Counted from the stretch's first letter, positions 1-4,926 are shown. The stretch: DNA of 9,984 bases from JBCAWW01 sp039024315 (GCA_039024315.1 JBCCQN010000268.1:1-9984), one strand, 5' to 3'. A program made the numbers and translations. The notes: generated by a model not told the origin, from the letters alone.

Positions 1-148
1 TGAATCGATGGATAGTTTAAACGAACAGATTCAACAATGGTGGGAAATCTATAATTTCCACAGACCACACAGTTCAATTGGGTATAAAACCCCTGATGAA
101 TTTGAAAAACTTAATCAGAATTTCTACTTAAAAACGGTTGCAGCATAA
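1..148 (+). pseudogene. IS3/IS481-type transposase, C-terminal end (cut by window edge)
   Basis: An open frame enters from the left edge and ends at TAA 146-148. It encodes about 48 residues including WWEIYNFHRPHSSIGYKTPDEF, the typical C-terminal end of DDE integrases of the IS3/IS481 group (the RPH..LGY.TP.EF signature just after the last catalytic Glu). Only the tail is present here, so whether the element is intact upstream cannot be seen. The 12 bases after the stop end in GAGGACA at 154-160; read inward this gives TGTCCTCTTCC, which fits the TG...CA ends usual for IS3-family elements, so the IS may end near 160. Family is confident, exact IS is not. Confidence 0.8.
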
Positions 149-160
149 GGGAAGAGGACA
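149..160 (+). mobile_element. Possible right terminal inverted repeat of the IS
   Basis: The sequence between the transposase stop and position 160 ends in ACA and begins TGTCCTCTTCC when read from the outside. This fits the ends of IS3-family elements, which carry TG/CA termini within tens of bases of the transposase stop. The left end and the target duplication are outside the window, so this is a guess from position and terminal bases only. Confidence 0.3.
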
Positions 161-182
161 TCTTGAGTATCTGTTGAGCATA

Positions 183-395
183 TCAGGTCTTATCGCCTGA
201 CTCTTCTTCTTGAGTTTGAGCAATTATCCTTTGCAAAGCGTCACTAGCCATTGTTATGCGAGAGCCAACTTCATCTAGCCCATCCATTGCAGCAAACGCT
301 TCATAATAAATTTTAGCAAGTGCTCTATCTTTGGGTACTTTGTAATGAGTTTTCATGTCTTGCGTTGTAAAAAATACATTGTCTTTTTCGTCCAT
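183..395 (-). CDS. Hypothetical 70-aa acidic protein
   Basis: A 70-residue protein with no family I recognise. The ATG at 395 has a good SD sequence (AGGGAGAAG) a few bases upstream, which supports it being real. The sequence is mostly helical in character, with Ala-rich and acidic stretches (residues 30-60) and no membrane segment. It lies downstream of, and on the same strand as, the Phd-like gene at 484-696, with an 88-base gap that contains a weak terminator-like hairpin, so it may be expressed less than the first gene. It could be an accessory protein of that module, but nothing in its sequence shows a function. Confidence 0.6.
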   Translation of the reverse strand: MDEKDNVFFTTQDMKTHYKVPKDRALAKIYYEAFAAMDGLDEVGSRITMASDALQRIIAQTQEEESGDKT

Positions 396-413
396 TAAGT
401 GCTTCTCCCTGGT

Positions 414-444
414 AAAAAAATACCCAGACCAAAATCGACCTGGG
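414..444 (-). terminator. Weak terminator or attenuator between two small minus-strand genes
   Basis: On the minus strand CCCAG (444-440) and CTGGG (427-423) form a 5-bp stem with a 12-nt loop. It is followed after two bases by seven consecutive Ts (420-414). The short stem makes this weak; it could reduce read-through into the 183-395 gene, whose SD lies just downstream. Confidence 0.4.
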
Positions 445-483
445 ACACACCCAGATAGTCAAGAGGATATGAGCCGATAGTTA

Positions 484-696
484 TCATTCGGCTTCGTTAT
501 CATTTTTATACTTATCCCAAGCCACAAATACCGCTACAGGCTTGCCCTCCTTAGTTAATTCGACAAAATCAACATCTTGAGCAGCGTTATAAAGGCTTTG
601 ATAAGCCATGCCTAAGCATGTTTTAGCAATCCCATGTGCAAGTTCCTCCAGCTCCGGCGAAGGATTATAAATTTCTAATACATGTCTGGTTACCAT
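484..696 (-). CDS. Phd/YefM-like antitoxin-type protein, 70 aa
   Basis: Residues 43-64 read DFVELTKEGKPVAVFVAWDKYK. This resembles the conserved core of Phd/YefM antitoxins, where a short helix is followed by a turn, GKPVAV, a beta strand and an E/KY ending. In Phd/YefM proteins this part belongs to the N-terminal DNA-binding fold; here it sits at the C-terminal end and is preceded by about 40 unrelated residues, so the match is partial. No Doc, YoeB or other toxin gene follows it; the next gene on this strand is an unknown 70-aa protein. The ATG has a strong SD (AAGAGGAG) and a good promoter lies upstream at 727-756, divergent from the regulator-CDPS operon. It may be an orphan antitoxin or a regulator of that neighbour. 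Confidence 0.55.
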   Translation of the reverse strand: MVTRHVLEIYNPSPELEELAHGIAKTCLGMAYQSLYNAAQDVDFVELTKEGKPVAVFVAWDKYKNDNEAE

Positions 697-726
697 TTTT
701 CGTTCTCCTCTTAGGTATTTGTGGAC

Positions 727-756
727 GTATTAGCACGGTTAGAACATATATGTCAA
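727..756 (-). promoter_or_regulatory. Promoter of the Phd-like gene, with a palindrome in the spacer
   Basis: On the minus strand a perfect -35 TTGACA (756-751) is followed after 18 bases by TAATAC (732-727), preceded by TG one base away (extended -10). The palindrome ACATATATGT at 744-753 lies across the -35 and spacer and could be an operator. The predicted start near 720 gives a short leader with the SD of the 484-696 gene. Confidence 0.6.
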
Positions 757-759
757 TGG

Positions 760-809
760 AAAAGCACCAATATGGCATATAAAAAGCACCTTATTTAGTT
801 AATGGGTGC
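760..809. repeat. Operator-like repeats between divergent genes
   Basis: AAAAGCACC occurs at 760-768 and again at 782-790, so equivalent bases are 22 bp apart, about two helical turns on the same face. An inverted half site GGTGC lies at 805-809. All lie between the divergent promoters and just upstream of the -35 of the XRE gene, as expected for a regulator binding site. No binding protein can be assigned. Confidence 0.4.
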
Positions 810-814
810 CAAAC

Positions 815-844
815 TTGCACAGCTCTGAAGTTTTATGGTATAGA
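815..844 (+). promoter_or_regulatory. Predicted leaderless promoter of the XRE regulator
   Basis: TTGCAC (815-820) and TATAGA (839-844) are 18 bases apart. The -10 ends only 7 bases before the ATG at 852, so transcription would start at or next to the A of the start codon. No SD sequence is visible before this ATG, which agrees with a leaderless message as known for lambda cI from PRM. Confidence 0.5.
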
Positions 845-853
845 TCATACCAT
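835..853. promoter_or_regulatory. Palindromic operator over the -10 and start codon
   Basis: ATGGTAT (835-841) and ATACCAT (847-853) form a perfect 7-bp inverted repeat around 5 bases. It covers the predicted -10 and the first bases of the start codon of the XRE gene. An XRE dimer bound here would block RNA polymerase, so autorepression is the simplest reading; that is inference. Confidence 0.5.
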
Positions 854-1499
854 GTTAAAACCCGAACAAGTCGCAGCAGCTCGAACACTTATTGGTTGGT
901 CGCAGCAAAAGCTCTCTGAAGAAACAGAGCTTTCGCGAGATACAATTAAACGTATCGAAAAAGGCAAGACACAGCCTCACAGTAAAACTATAGAGATCAT
1001 TAAAAGGGCATTTGAACGTGAAGGAATAGAATTCACACCTACTGGAGGTGTTGATCGAAAAACCCTCAAGGTTCAAACTATCAAGCCGCCAAATTCATAT
1101 TTAACTTTTCTGGAACAATTACGCCTAGAGAACAGGCATAAAGGAGGAGAGATCCTTTTCAAAAATGCTATCAATAAGTTGTCATCTGAGGATGTTATTA
1201 ACGTTCAGCGCCGATTGCGAAAAGATGGCTTTAAAATGCGCTGGCTTATCGAAGAAGGTGATACTTTCTTATACTACCCATTGCGTGAGTATAGATATAT
1301 TCCGGCTAAAAGTTTCACCCCTGTTCTTCACATCATCTATGACGATATTTACGCCACAATGCTTTACGAGGTAGGCAAAGCAGACGTTCTAGTGATTCGT
1401 AACTTCAGATACACTGAAAGCCAAAGAATAAGCTTTAATGCTGAATGGGAACAATATATGCCTCCAACGAAAACAACTGCGCCAGTTAGCTATGAATAA
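852..1499 (+). CDS. XRE-family HTH regulator with C-terminal TrmB-like sensor-type domain
   Basis: A 215-residue DNA-binding regulator. Residues 3-61 form a classic Cro/CI-type helix-turn-helix (QVAAARTLIGWSQ, then LSEETELSRDTIKRIEKG), a type common in alphaproteobacteria, where the second Met/Leu and Pro-Glu-Gln start is conserved and supports this ATG. Residues about 129-203 (RWLIEEGD, then YYPLREYRYIP, IIYDD, LVIRN, F..EW) resemble the C-terminal effector-like domain seen in TrmB-type and related regulators, which ends in F..LW; the ligand is unknown. The gene overlaps the CDPS-like gene by 8 nt (ATGAATAA), so the two are almost certainly co-transcribed and translationally coupled. The promoter appears leaderless with an operator over the start codon, suggesting autorepression. 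It probably controls, or neutralises the expression of, its partner. Confidence 0.85.
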   Translation: MLKPEQVAAARTLIGWSQQKLSEETELSRDTIKRIEKGKTQPHSKTIEIIKRAFEREGIEFTPTGGVDRKTLKVQTIKPPNSYLTFLEQLRLENRHKGGEILFKNAINKLSSEDVINVQRRLRKDGFKMRWLIEEGDTFLYYPLREYRYIPAKSFTPVLHIIYDDIYATMLYEVGKADVLVIRNFRYTESQRISFNAEWEQYMPPTKTTAPVSYE

Positions 1500-2187
1500 C
1501 ATTTATAAAGCACGTATACCGCAAGAAATTCTTGCAAATAAAGGGGATTGTGGATGTTTCCTTAGTATTAGCATGGCCAATAATAACCAAACTGGCGTAA
1601 AGCTGAGTTCAACACTTGAATGGATCAATAACAACTTTTCGTTTTGTATTGTGAACCTAGCTGATAGTATCCAGCAACACAATTTTGAGATGTTAGGCTT
1701 GCCTTATAGTCAAGCACTCCAGCACGCTAAACGTCTTGGAGATCGCTGGTTAAAAGAAAACGGGGAGATTTTAGAAGAACTGGAGATCCCCTATAGCCTG
1801 ACCAGGTGGGATAACTGGCGATGTTCTTCTTCCCTGCAGCCAATTATCAGGAAGTATCAAAAACTATATGAGACCAACGCACAGTTTTCTCATACATTGA
1901 ATAAAGATCTTCAAGCTTTTGTTGATAAGCACTATTCACAGGAGCGACACCCGATTTCACGGGAAAGGTACTTTGCTGGATGCATAGATTACTTCTTTGA
2001 AGAATTGAGCGTTTGGACGATTGTAGGCCGTACAGGACGCTTTATTAAGATTTATCCTGCCAGGCCCCATAAAGTTGCTGTAGATCTCTCTAACGGCTTA
2101 TATGAGGCTCCTAATGGCATTGAAAACATCACCTTTGCAAGACTAAGTTTCAAGAAACGTAGCCAAGCGCTCCTCAAAGCTGCATAG
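1492..2187 (+). CDS. Putative tRNA-dependent cyclodipeptide synthase (CDPS-like)
   Basis: CDPSs join two aminoacyl residues taken from aminoacyl-tRNAs into a cyclodipeptide, using a seryl-enzyme intermediate in a Rossmann-like fold. This 231-aa protein is close to the family length (AlbC is 239). Residues 24-49 (LSISMANN, then LSSTLEWINNNF) match the first motif, with Ser27 at the nucleophile position. VNLAD at 54-58 and the LG..YS.A...A...G stretch at 68-83 also fit. Tyr167 and Glu171 (YFFEE) match AlbC Tyr178/Glu182, and Ser27-Tyr167 spacing (140) nearly equals Ser37-Tyr178 (141). Tyr188-Pro189 matches the YP of the XYP subfamily, although Asn30 is the residue typical of NYH, so the signature is mixed. 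The usual Gly two residues before Ser is Ser25 here. I chose ATG 1492 because it overlaps the regulator stop and places the motifs as in known enzymes; an in-frame TTG/ATG further upstream is less likely. No oxidase, methyltransferase or P450 lies nearby. Product is unknown. Confidence 0.72.
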   Translation: MNNIYKARIPQEILANKGDCGCFLSISMANNNQTGVKLSSTLEWINNNFSFCIVNLADSIQQHNFEMLGLPYSQALQHAKRLGDRWLKENGEILEELEIPYSLTRWDNWRCSSSLQPIIRKYQKLYETNAQFSHTLNKDLQAFVDKHYSQERHPISRERYFAGCIDYFFEELSVWTIVGRTGRFIKIYPARPHKVAVDLSNGLYEAPNGIENITFARLSFKKRSQALLKAA

Positions 2188-2211
2188 CCTCTCCTTCGAG
2201 ATCCTCCATTA

Positions 2212-2240
2212 TTGACTTGGTAAGGCCATTGTGATAATAT
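2212..2240 (+). promoter_or_regulatory. Strong sigma-70-type promoter for a short RNA
   Basis: TTGACT (2212-2217) and TAATAT (2235-2240) are separated by exactly 17 bases. It lies 25 bases after the CDPS stop and reads into two hairpins rather than into a gene, which points to an RNA product starting near 2246-2248. Confidence 0.65.
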
Positions 2241-2246
2241 AAAAAG

Positions 2247-2314
2247 GACCTGACGGGTACCGTCCGCCAGATCCTAAGGCAGAAGGGAGTGCCAGCTCCC
2301 TCAGCCTTTTAGTT
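2247..2314 (+). ncRNA. Candidate antisense RNA of a type I toxin-antitoxin-like locus
   Basis: From the promoter at 2212-2240 a transcript of about 65-70 nt would contain a first stem-loop, GACGG (2252-2256) with CCGTC (2260-2264), closed further by GGA/TCC at 2246-2248 and 2272-2274, and a second stem-loop that is a terminator (2276-2310). It is fully complementary to the 3' untranslated part of a minus-strand message encoding a 21-aa hydrophobic peptide (2314-2379). The convergent layout with a shared terminator region is like the par locus of plasmid pAD1 (Fst toxin with RNA II). The RNA is predicted from promoter and terminator only; it also could simply be a terminator zone with a spurious promoter. 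Confidence 0.5.
2276..2310 (+). terminator. Rho-independent terminator after the CDPS gene / short RNA
   Basis: AAGGC (2276-2280) pairs with GCCTT (2304-2308) and AGGGAG (2284-2289) with CTCCCT (2296-2301), with a 6-nt loop and a small internal loop. TTTTAGTTT follows. On the minus strand the same hairpin is followed by a second one (2274-2246) and then TTTTT (2245-2241), so the region can terminate in both directions. Confidence 0.65.
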
Positions 2315-2379
2315 TAACCTGTTACTTTAAACACTATTAAAAGCGCCAAAATAACGGCTATCAGAGCGAGTTCGATCAC
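2314..2379 (-). CDS. Candidate type I toxin-like hydrophobic peptide, 21 aa
   Basis: A GTG at 2379 opens a 21-codon frame encoding MIELALIAVILALLIVFKVTG, essentially one membrane helix followed by a Lys and a short tail. A strong SD, AAGGAGG (2395-2389), ends 9 bases upstream. The frame is closed by TGA just before the GTG, so this is its only normal start. Size and character are like type I toxins such as Ibs, Fst or Ldr, though I see no sequence family match. An ATG at 2383 with 5-base spacing opens a competing 18-codon frame that encodes an unremarkable polar peptide. Downstream, the message would end in the hairpins at 2308-2246, where it faces the predicted plus-strand RNA. Membrane toxicity is inferred. 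Confidence 0.5.
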   Translation of the reverse strand: MIELALIAVILALLIVFKVTG

Positions 2380-2405
2380 TCATAACGACCTCCTTTCTTT
2401 TTCAA

Positions 2406-2440
2406 GTAAAGGAGCGCATAGAGCGGTACATACGCGCTCA
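2406..2440 (-). promoter_or_regulatory. Leader hairpin upstream of the small peptide
   Basis: GAGCGC and GCGCTC (about 2412-2417 and 2434-2439) form a 6-bp inverted repeat with a 16-base loop, just upstream of the SD of the 21-aa frame. Type I toxin messages often carry 5' structures that limit translation. No clear promoter for this message was found between 2440 and 2530; it may be read through from upstream genes past the terminator at 2470-2507. Confidence 0.3.
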
Positions 2441-2469
2441 AAACCTCTATAACATACTTTCAAGCCCAT

Positions 2470-2507
2470 AAAAAGGTCTGGGTCGCTCCTTGTGAAGGAA
2501 ACGACCC
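2470..2507 (-). terminator. Terminator of the minus-strand operon
   Basis: GGGTCG (2480-2485) pairs with CGACCC (2502-2507), and inside it TCCTT (2487-2491) pairs with AAGGA (2495-2499), leaving a 3-base loop. On the minus strand the stem is followed by AGACC and then TTTTT (2474-2470). It lies about 27 bases after the stop of the 2534-2728 gene. The Ts start a few bases late, so efficiency is uncertain. Confidence 0.5.
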
Positions 2508-2533
2508 AAACAGCCATGAAAACGCCCTAATTT

Positions 2534-2728
2534 TTATTCCTTAACCGATTTCCACTCATTACGGAACGGTTCAGGCTCTTTCATCTCTGAAATAATTTTT
2601 TCAACTGTCGCTTTAGAGGCGTCCTCGTCAAGCTTGATAAGCTCATTGAGCTTAACGCGAAGTTGGAGCCGTTGTTCAGCGGTCAGTCCTTCAAGCATTG
2701 AAATAATGAAACTGAAATTTCCTTCCAT
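2534..2728 (-). CDS. Hypothetical 64-aa protein
   Basis: A small helical protein that I do not recognise. It starts 5 bases after the stop of the RHH gene at 2734-2934, so the two form a tight pair and translation is probably coupled; no strong SD is visible before its ATG. Residues 8-35 (SMLEGLTAEQRLQLRVKLNE) have the spacing of an amphipathic helix pair, and the C-terminal half is charged and Lys/Glu rich. The position after an RHH DNA-binding protein is like antitoxin-toxin or regulator-partner pairs, but it is short and shows no catalytic motif. A partner protein of the RHH regulator is the most that can be said. Confidence 0.55.
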   Translation of the reverse strand: MEGNFSFIISMLEGLTAEQRLQLRVKLNELIKLDEDASKATVEKIISEMKEPEPFRNEWKSVKE

Positions 2729-2733
2729 TATGC

Positions 2734-2934
2734 TTATTTCTTATTGGTGTCTTCTGTTAGAACCTTGAGAAGTGCCTCGTTTACATACTGATTTCTGGTC
2801 TGGTTATCATTGGTAGCCATGTGCATATCAAGAAGCTGGCGCGTAGTTTTGGGAAGAATGAATGTGATCCGCTCGACTTCTATTCCTGGAAAGTCTTCCT
2901 TGCGTCCTGGCTTGCCTTTTGACTTTTCTGACAT
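2734..2934 (-). CDS. Ribbon-helix-helix (CopG/Arc-like) DNA-binding protein, 66 aa
   Basis: After a basic N-terminus (KGKPGRK, residues 6-12), residues 20-59 fit the ribbon-helix-helix pattern: a beta strand VERITFILP, helix KTTRQLLDMHMA, a loop NDNQTRN and a second helix QYVNEALLKVL. Such small proteins act as dimers and often repress their own operon or assist plasmid functions such as partition or relaxosome formation. The ATG has an AAGGGA SD about 12 bases upstream. The upstream region holds a good 8-bp inverted repeat (2993-3014) and a second palindrome (2978-2991), likely its operators. It shares the pair arrangement with the 64-aa gene that follows. It is separate from the ParA partner at 4968-5315. 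Confidence 0.65.
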   Translation of the reverse strand: MSEKSKGKPGRKEDFPGIEVERITFILPKTTRQLLDMHMATNDNQTRNQYVNEALLKVLTEDTNKK

Positions 2935-2977
2935 GAGTATTTTATCCCTTGGGTCTTCAAAAATAGAGAGCTTTCTT

Positions 2978-3014
2978 GATTTTGAAAAATCAATTCATCA
3001 ATTAAATGATGAAT
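2978..3014. promoter_or_regulatory. Palindromic operators upstream of the RHH gene
   Basis: ATTCATCA (2993-3000) and TGATGAAT (3007-3014) form a perfect 8-bp inverted repeat around ATTAAA. GATTTT (2978-2983) and AAAATC (2986-2991) form a second one next to it. They lie 45-80 bases before the RHH start, where a promoter is expected. The repeat pair could bind the RHH protein itself. Confidence 0.45.
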
Positions 3015-3066
3015 CTGATCAATGCTGCGCACTCCCAAGGAATATCTGATCATGCCAAGATCACCC

Positions 3067-4113
3067 TTATGTCCCTGACTTCTTCAACTCTGGCAGAACC
3101 TTTACCTTCTTCAACTCTCGCATTTTGGCCGCATGTTCCGGACTGCAGGCTACAGTGTTTGGCTGCTGAGCAATCTTGACCACACGGCACCCTGGACATC
3201 CACAAAGAAGAATAGGTTTTGGGATATTGTCCAGCTTCACCGCCTGGCCTGGGATAAGCTGACTTTCCCAGAAAGAGCCAACAAAGGATGGTCCTGTCCG
3301 GTGCCAAACCTGGATTTCTCGGTCGTTATCATCAGCGCCAACAATCTTGAAGTAATATGCCTTATGGCCCTGGTCATAATCATATCCCCTACCCTGGTGA
3401 AGTGGCCTGACCATTTCCTGGGGAATATCACGTGGAACGGCCTTGGAACCTGGTTGAAACTCACTTTTTAGTGGGTTTTCAACGAGATTAGCGGGGTCTT
3501 CATGGGAGTTTTCACCGTCTTCAAAGGATGTTTCCAGCGTGTTGCCAATGGGTCCATTGGGGCTTTGATCTCCTTTGTTCATTGCAAATTGCCGCCATTT
3601 TTCGCCATCCCGCAAGGCAACTTCATAATTGAACTGGAGTGTATTGATATTGGTATTGGCCATCTCTAGGAGACCCTGGAGCTGCTTTATACGCTCGTCT
3701 GGGCTACCCTTTAGGCTGAGCTGGTACTCAGCTATGCCAGCTTTGACAAGCTTGTCTGCGAGGATCTCCTGAACATTAAGGCCCTGCTCAAACATCCGCT
3801 CAATGCTATTAGCCAGAAGCTGCGGGATGGCGTAAGCCGCTTGGCTTAACCCTCTGCCAAGGCCTGCCTCTTCTGCCATTTGTGATAATGCCGTTTGATA
3901 GTCTTTGTGAGCGGTCAGTTTTGCTTGGGTGGAATATTTCTCAATCTCCAGCTCATGGTTTTCTTTCTCAAGAGCATAGGATTTCATATAACGCTGGATC
4001 ACATGCTTTGAAAAATAATAAGCGATCACACCCAAGGTAAGAAGCAAGAGAACCAGGCCTAAGATGAGGCCACGTATTTCTGCGCCTGCAAGGAAGATTA
4101 TTGTGTATATCAT
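3067..4113 (-). CDS. Membrane-anchored coiled-coil protein with C-terminal zinc-finger motif, 348 aa
   Basis: I do not recognise a family. Residues 15-34 form one strong membrane helix (LILGLVLLLLTLGVIAYYF), followed by basic and charged helices (35-75, likely coiled coil), an Ala/Leu-rich helical middle (80-170), a Gly/Asn/Asp-rich linker (180-225) and a folded C-terminal part. Near the end C306-x2-C309-x13-C323-x3-H327, with an extra C304, resembles a zinc ribbon or treble-clef site (CPGC ... CSPEH). The gene starts 8 bases after the stop of the four-TM gene, with a small AGGT SD, so both form one operon and probably one membrane complex. The bulk would be in the cytoplasm with the zinc site able to bind nucleic acid or protein. 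A role in transfer or membrane-linked defence is possible but not shown. Confidence 0.75.
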   Translation of the reverse strand: MIYTIIFLAGAEIRGLILGLVLLLLTLGVIAYYFSKHVIQRYMKSYALEKENHELEIEKYSTQAKLTAHKDYQTALSQMAEEAGLGRGLSQAAYAIPQLLANSIERMFEQGLNVQEILADKLVKAGIAEYQLSLKGSPDERIKQLQGLLEMANTNINTLQFNYEVALRDGEKWRQFAMNKGDQSPNGPIGNTLETSFEDGENSHEDPANLVENPLKSEFQPGSKAVPRDIPQEMVRPLHQGRGYDYDQGHKAYYFKIVGADDNDREIQVWHRTGPSFVGSFWESQLIPGQAVKLDNIPKPILLCGCPGCRVVKIAQQPNTVACSPEHAAKMRELKKVKVLPELKKSGT

Positions 4114-4121
4114 ATACCTGG

Positions 4122-4775
4122 TTAGTTTGCGTGTGCTTTAACTGGTGTTCCATTCTTTTTTGGCTCGCCCGTGGCATAGCAAGGGACTTTGGCCAAACTT
4201 CCCTCCTCAGTTGGCTCAATCAGATAGTACCGTCCGTTTTCACGGATAACCAAACCCGTAATTAGGCCCTTAAGTCTGTCTAGCTGGCCGCTGGTGGCCT
4301 CAAATTGATTTTTGTAGGTAACACGGTCATTTTCTTCTTTCTCTTGCCTCTCGCGCTGGTATCGGGCTTCTGCGAGGTGGCTATCCATATTGTCCAGCAA
4401 CACAATGATGTAGCCCGTCAAAGCAATGAGAATGAAATACACACCAGCTTCTATATGATCGGGGGTCACCCCTACCCTAGGCAAAACGATAAGTAGCCCT
4501 AGGTAAATGACCCAACCAATCATGATGATTTTGAGATCACTACGGATCTGCGAAGCTGTAAAGCCATCGCCAAGCTCCGCTAGGGTTTTGACATTCGCGG
4601 TCAATAATAGCCTGGCCAGGTTGTTAAACAGGATCACTCCGAATGTGAACCAGGCTGTGCCTGATAGTTGCCATTCGAACACAGAAAACAAGATGTACCC
4701 AAGGATTTTCAAGATAACCAATGGCGTGAGCTTGGGCATCTCTATGCCATTGTTCATCTGCATTGAAGAATTCAT
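4122..4775 (-). CDS. Four-TM membrane protein with cytoplasmic coiled coil
   Basis: A 217-residue integral membrane protein I cannot place in a family. Hydrophobic segments at about 17-34, 40-58, 82-98 and 110-127 would cross the membrane four times; an acidic and basic helix (130-165) is a likely coiled coil, followed by a short soluble domain with LVIRENGRYYLIEP. I chose ATG 4775. A TTG at 4787 and later ATGs (4763, 4757, 4739) are possible, and none has a clear SD. It leads the operon with the single-TM zinc-finger protein. On the opposite strand, just upstream of its start, lies a two-hairpin RNA candidate ending at 4864, so its leader may be under antisense control. A possible promoter TTGATT-17-TTTTAT lies around 4870-4910. 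Confidence 0.7.
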   Translation of the reverse strand: MNSSMQMNNGIEMPKLTPLVILKILGYILFSVFEWQLSGTAWFTFGVILFNNLARLLLTANVKTLAELGDGFTASQIRSDLKIIMIGWVIYLGLLIVLPRVGVTPDHIEAGVYFILIALTGYIIVLLDNMDSHLAEARYQRERQEKEENDRVTYKNQFEATSGQLDRLKGLITGLVIRENGRYYLIEPTEEGSLAKVPCYATGEPKKNGTPVKAHAN

Positions 4776-4806
4776 AGCGAAAAGCAATTAGATCGTTTCG
4801 TATATT

Positions 4807-4864
4807 GGGTTAAGCGAAAAGCTTATACCCTGCCTGGTCTGGTCGCGCAGACTGGGCTTTTTTT
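4807..4864 (+). ncRNA. Candidate two-hairpin RNA antisense to the leader of the four-TM gene
   Basis: Hairpin one pairs GGGT-T-AAGC (4807-4815) with GCTT-A-ACCC (4821-4830, one bulged T) around a GAAAA loop. Hairpin two is a 10-bp stem 4832-4841/4848-4857 followed by seven Ts. Two pairs of hairpin two are G-U wobbles on the plus strand but C-A mismatches on the minus strand, so the plus strand is the one folded as RNA. No gene on the plus strand leads here. The promoter is not clear: TATATT at 4801-4806 has no good -35. Confidence 0.45.
4832..4864 (+). terminator. Strong plus-strand rho-independent terminator
   Basis: GCCTGGTCTG (4832-4841) pairs with CAGACTGGGC (4848-4857) over a 6-base loop, directly followed by TTTTTTT (4858-4864). 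It stands in a region where all flanking genes are on the minus strand, so it must end an unannotated plus-strand transcript. Confidence 0.75.
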
Positions 4865-4926
4865 ATAGGAAGGAAATTTAATAAAAAATGTGATTAATCA
4901 ATAAATCAATTAATCGCATAAATTAA

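Noticed and set aside
855..1374. Minus- and plus-frame ORFs of about 70 aa inside the XRE gene
   Set aside because: They lie wholly inside a gene with a clear HTH domain, lack SD sequences and encode composition typical of out-of-frame translation.
1438..1491. Upstream extension of the CDPS-like gene
   Set aside because: It would add 18 residues overlapping the regulator deeply; the ATG at 1492 gives the usual ATGA-type coupled overlap and family-like motif positions.
2327..2383. 18-aa peptide from ATG 2383 as the real small gene
   Set aside because: It is polar and unremarkable, whereas the overlapping GTG frame encodes a continuous membrane helix; kept only as a possible start-site competitor.
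3050..3471. ORFs of 75-112 aa on both strands over the C-terminal part of the 348-aa protein
   Set aside because: The reading frame of the 348-aa protein has the membrane segment, the zinc-finger motif and operon spacing; the others are overlapping shadows.
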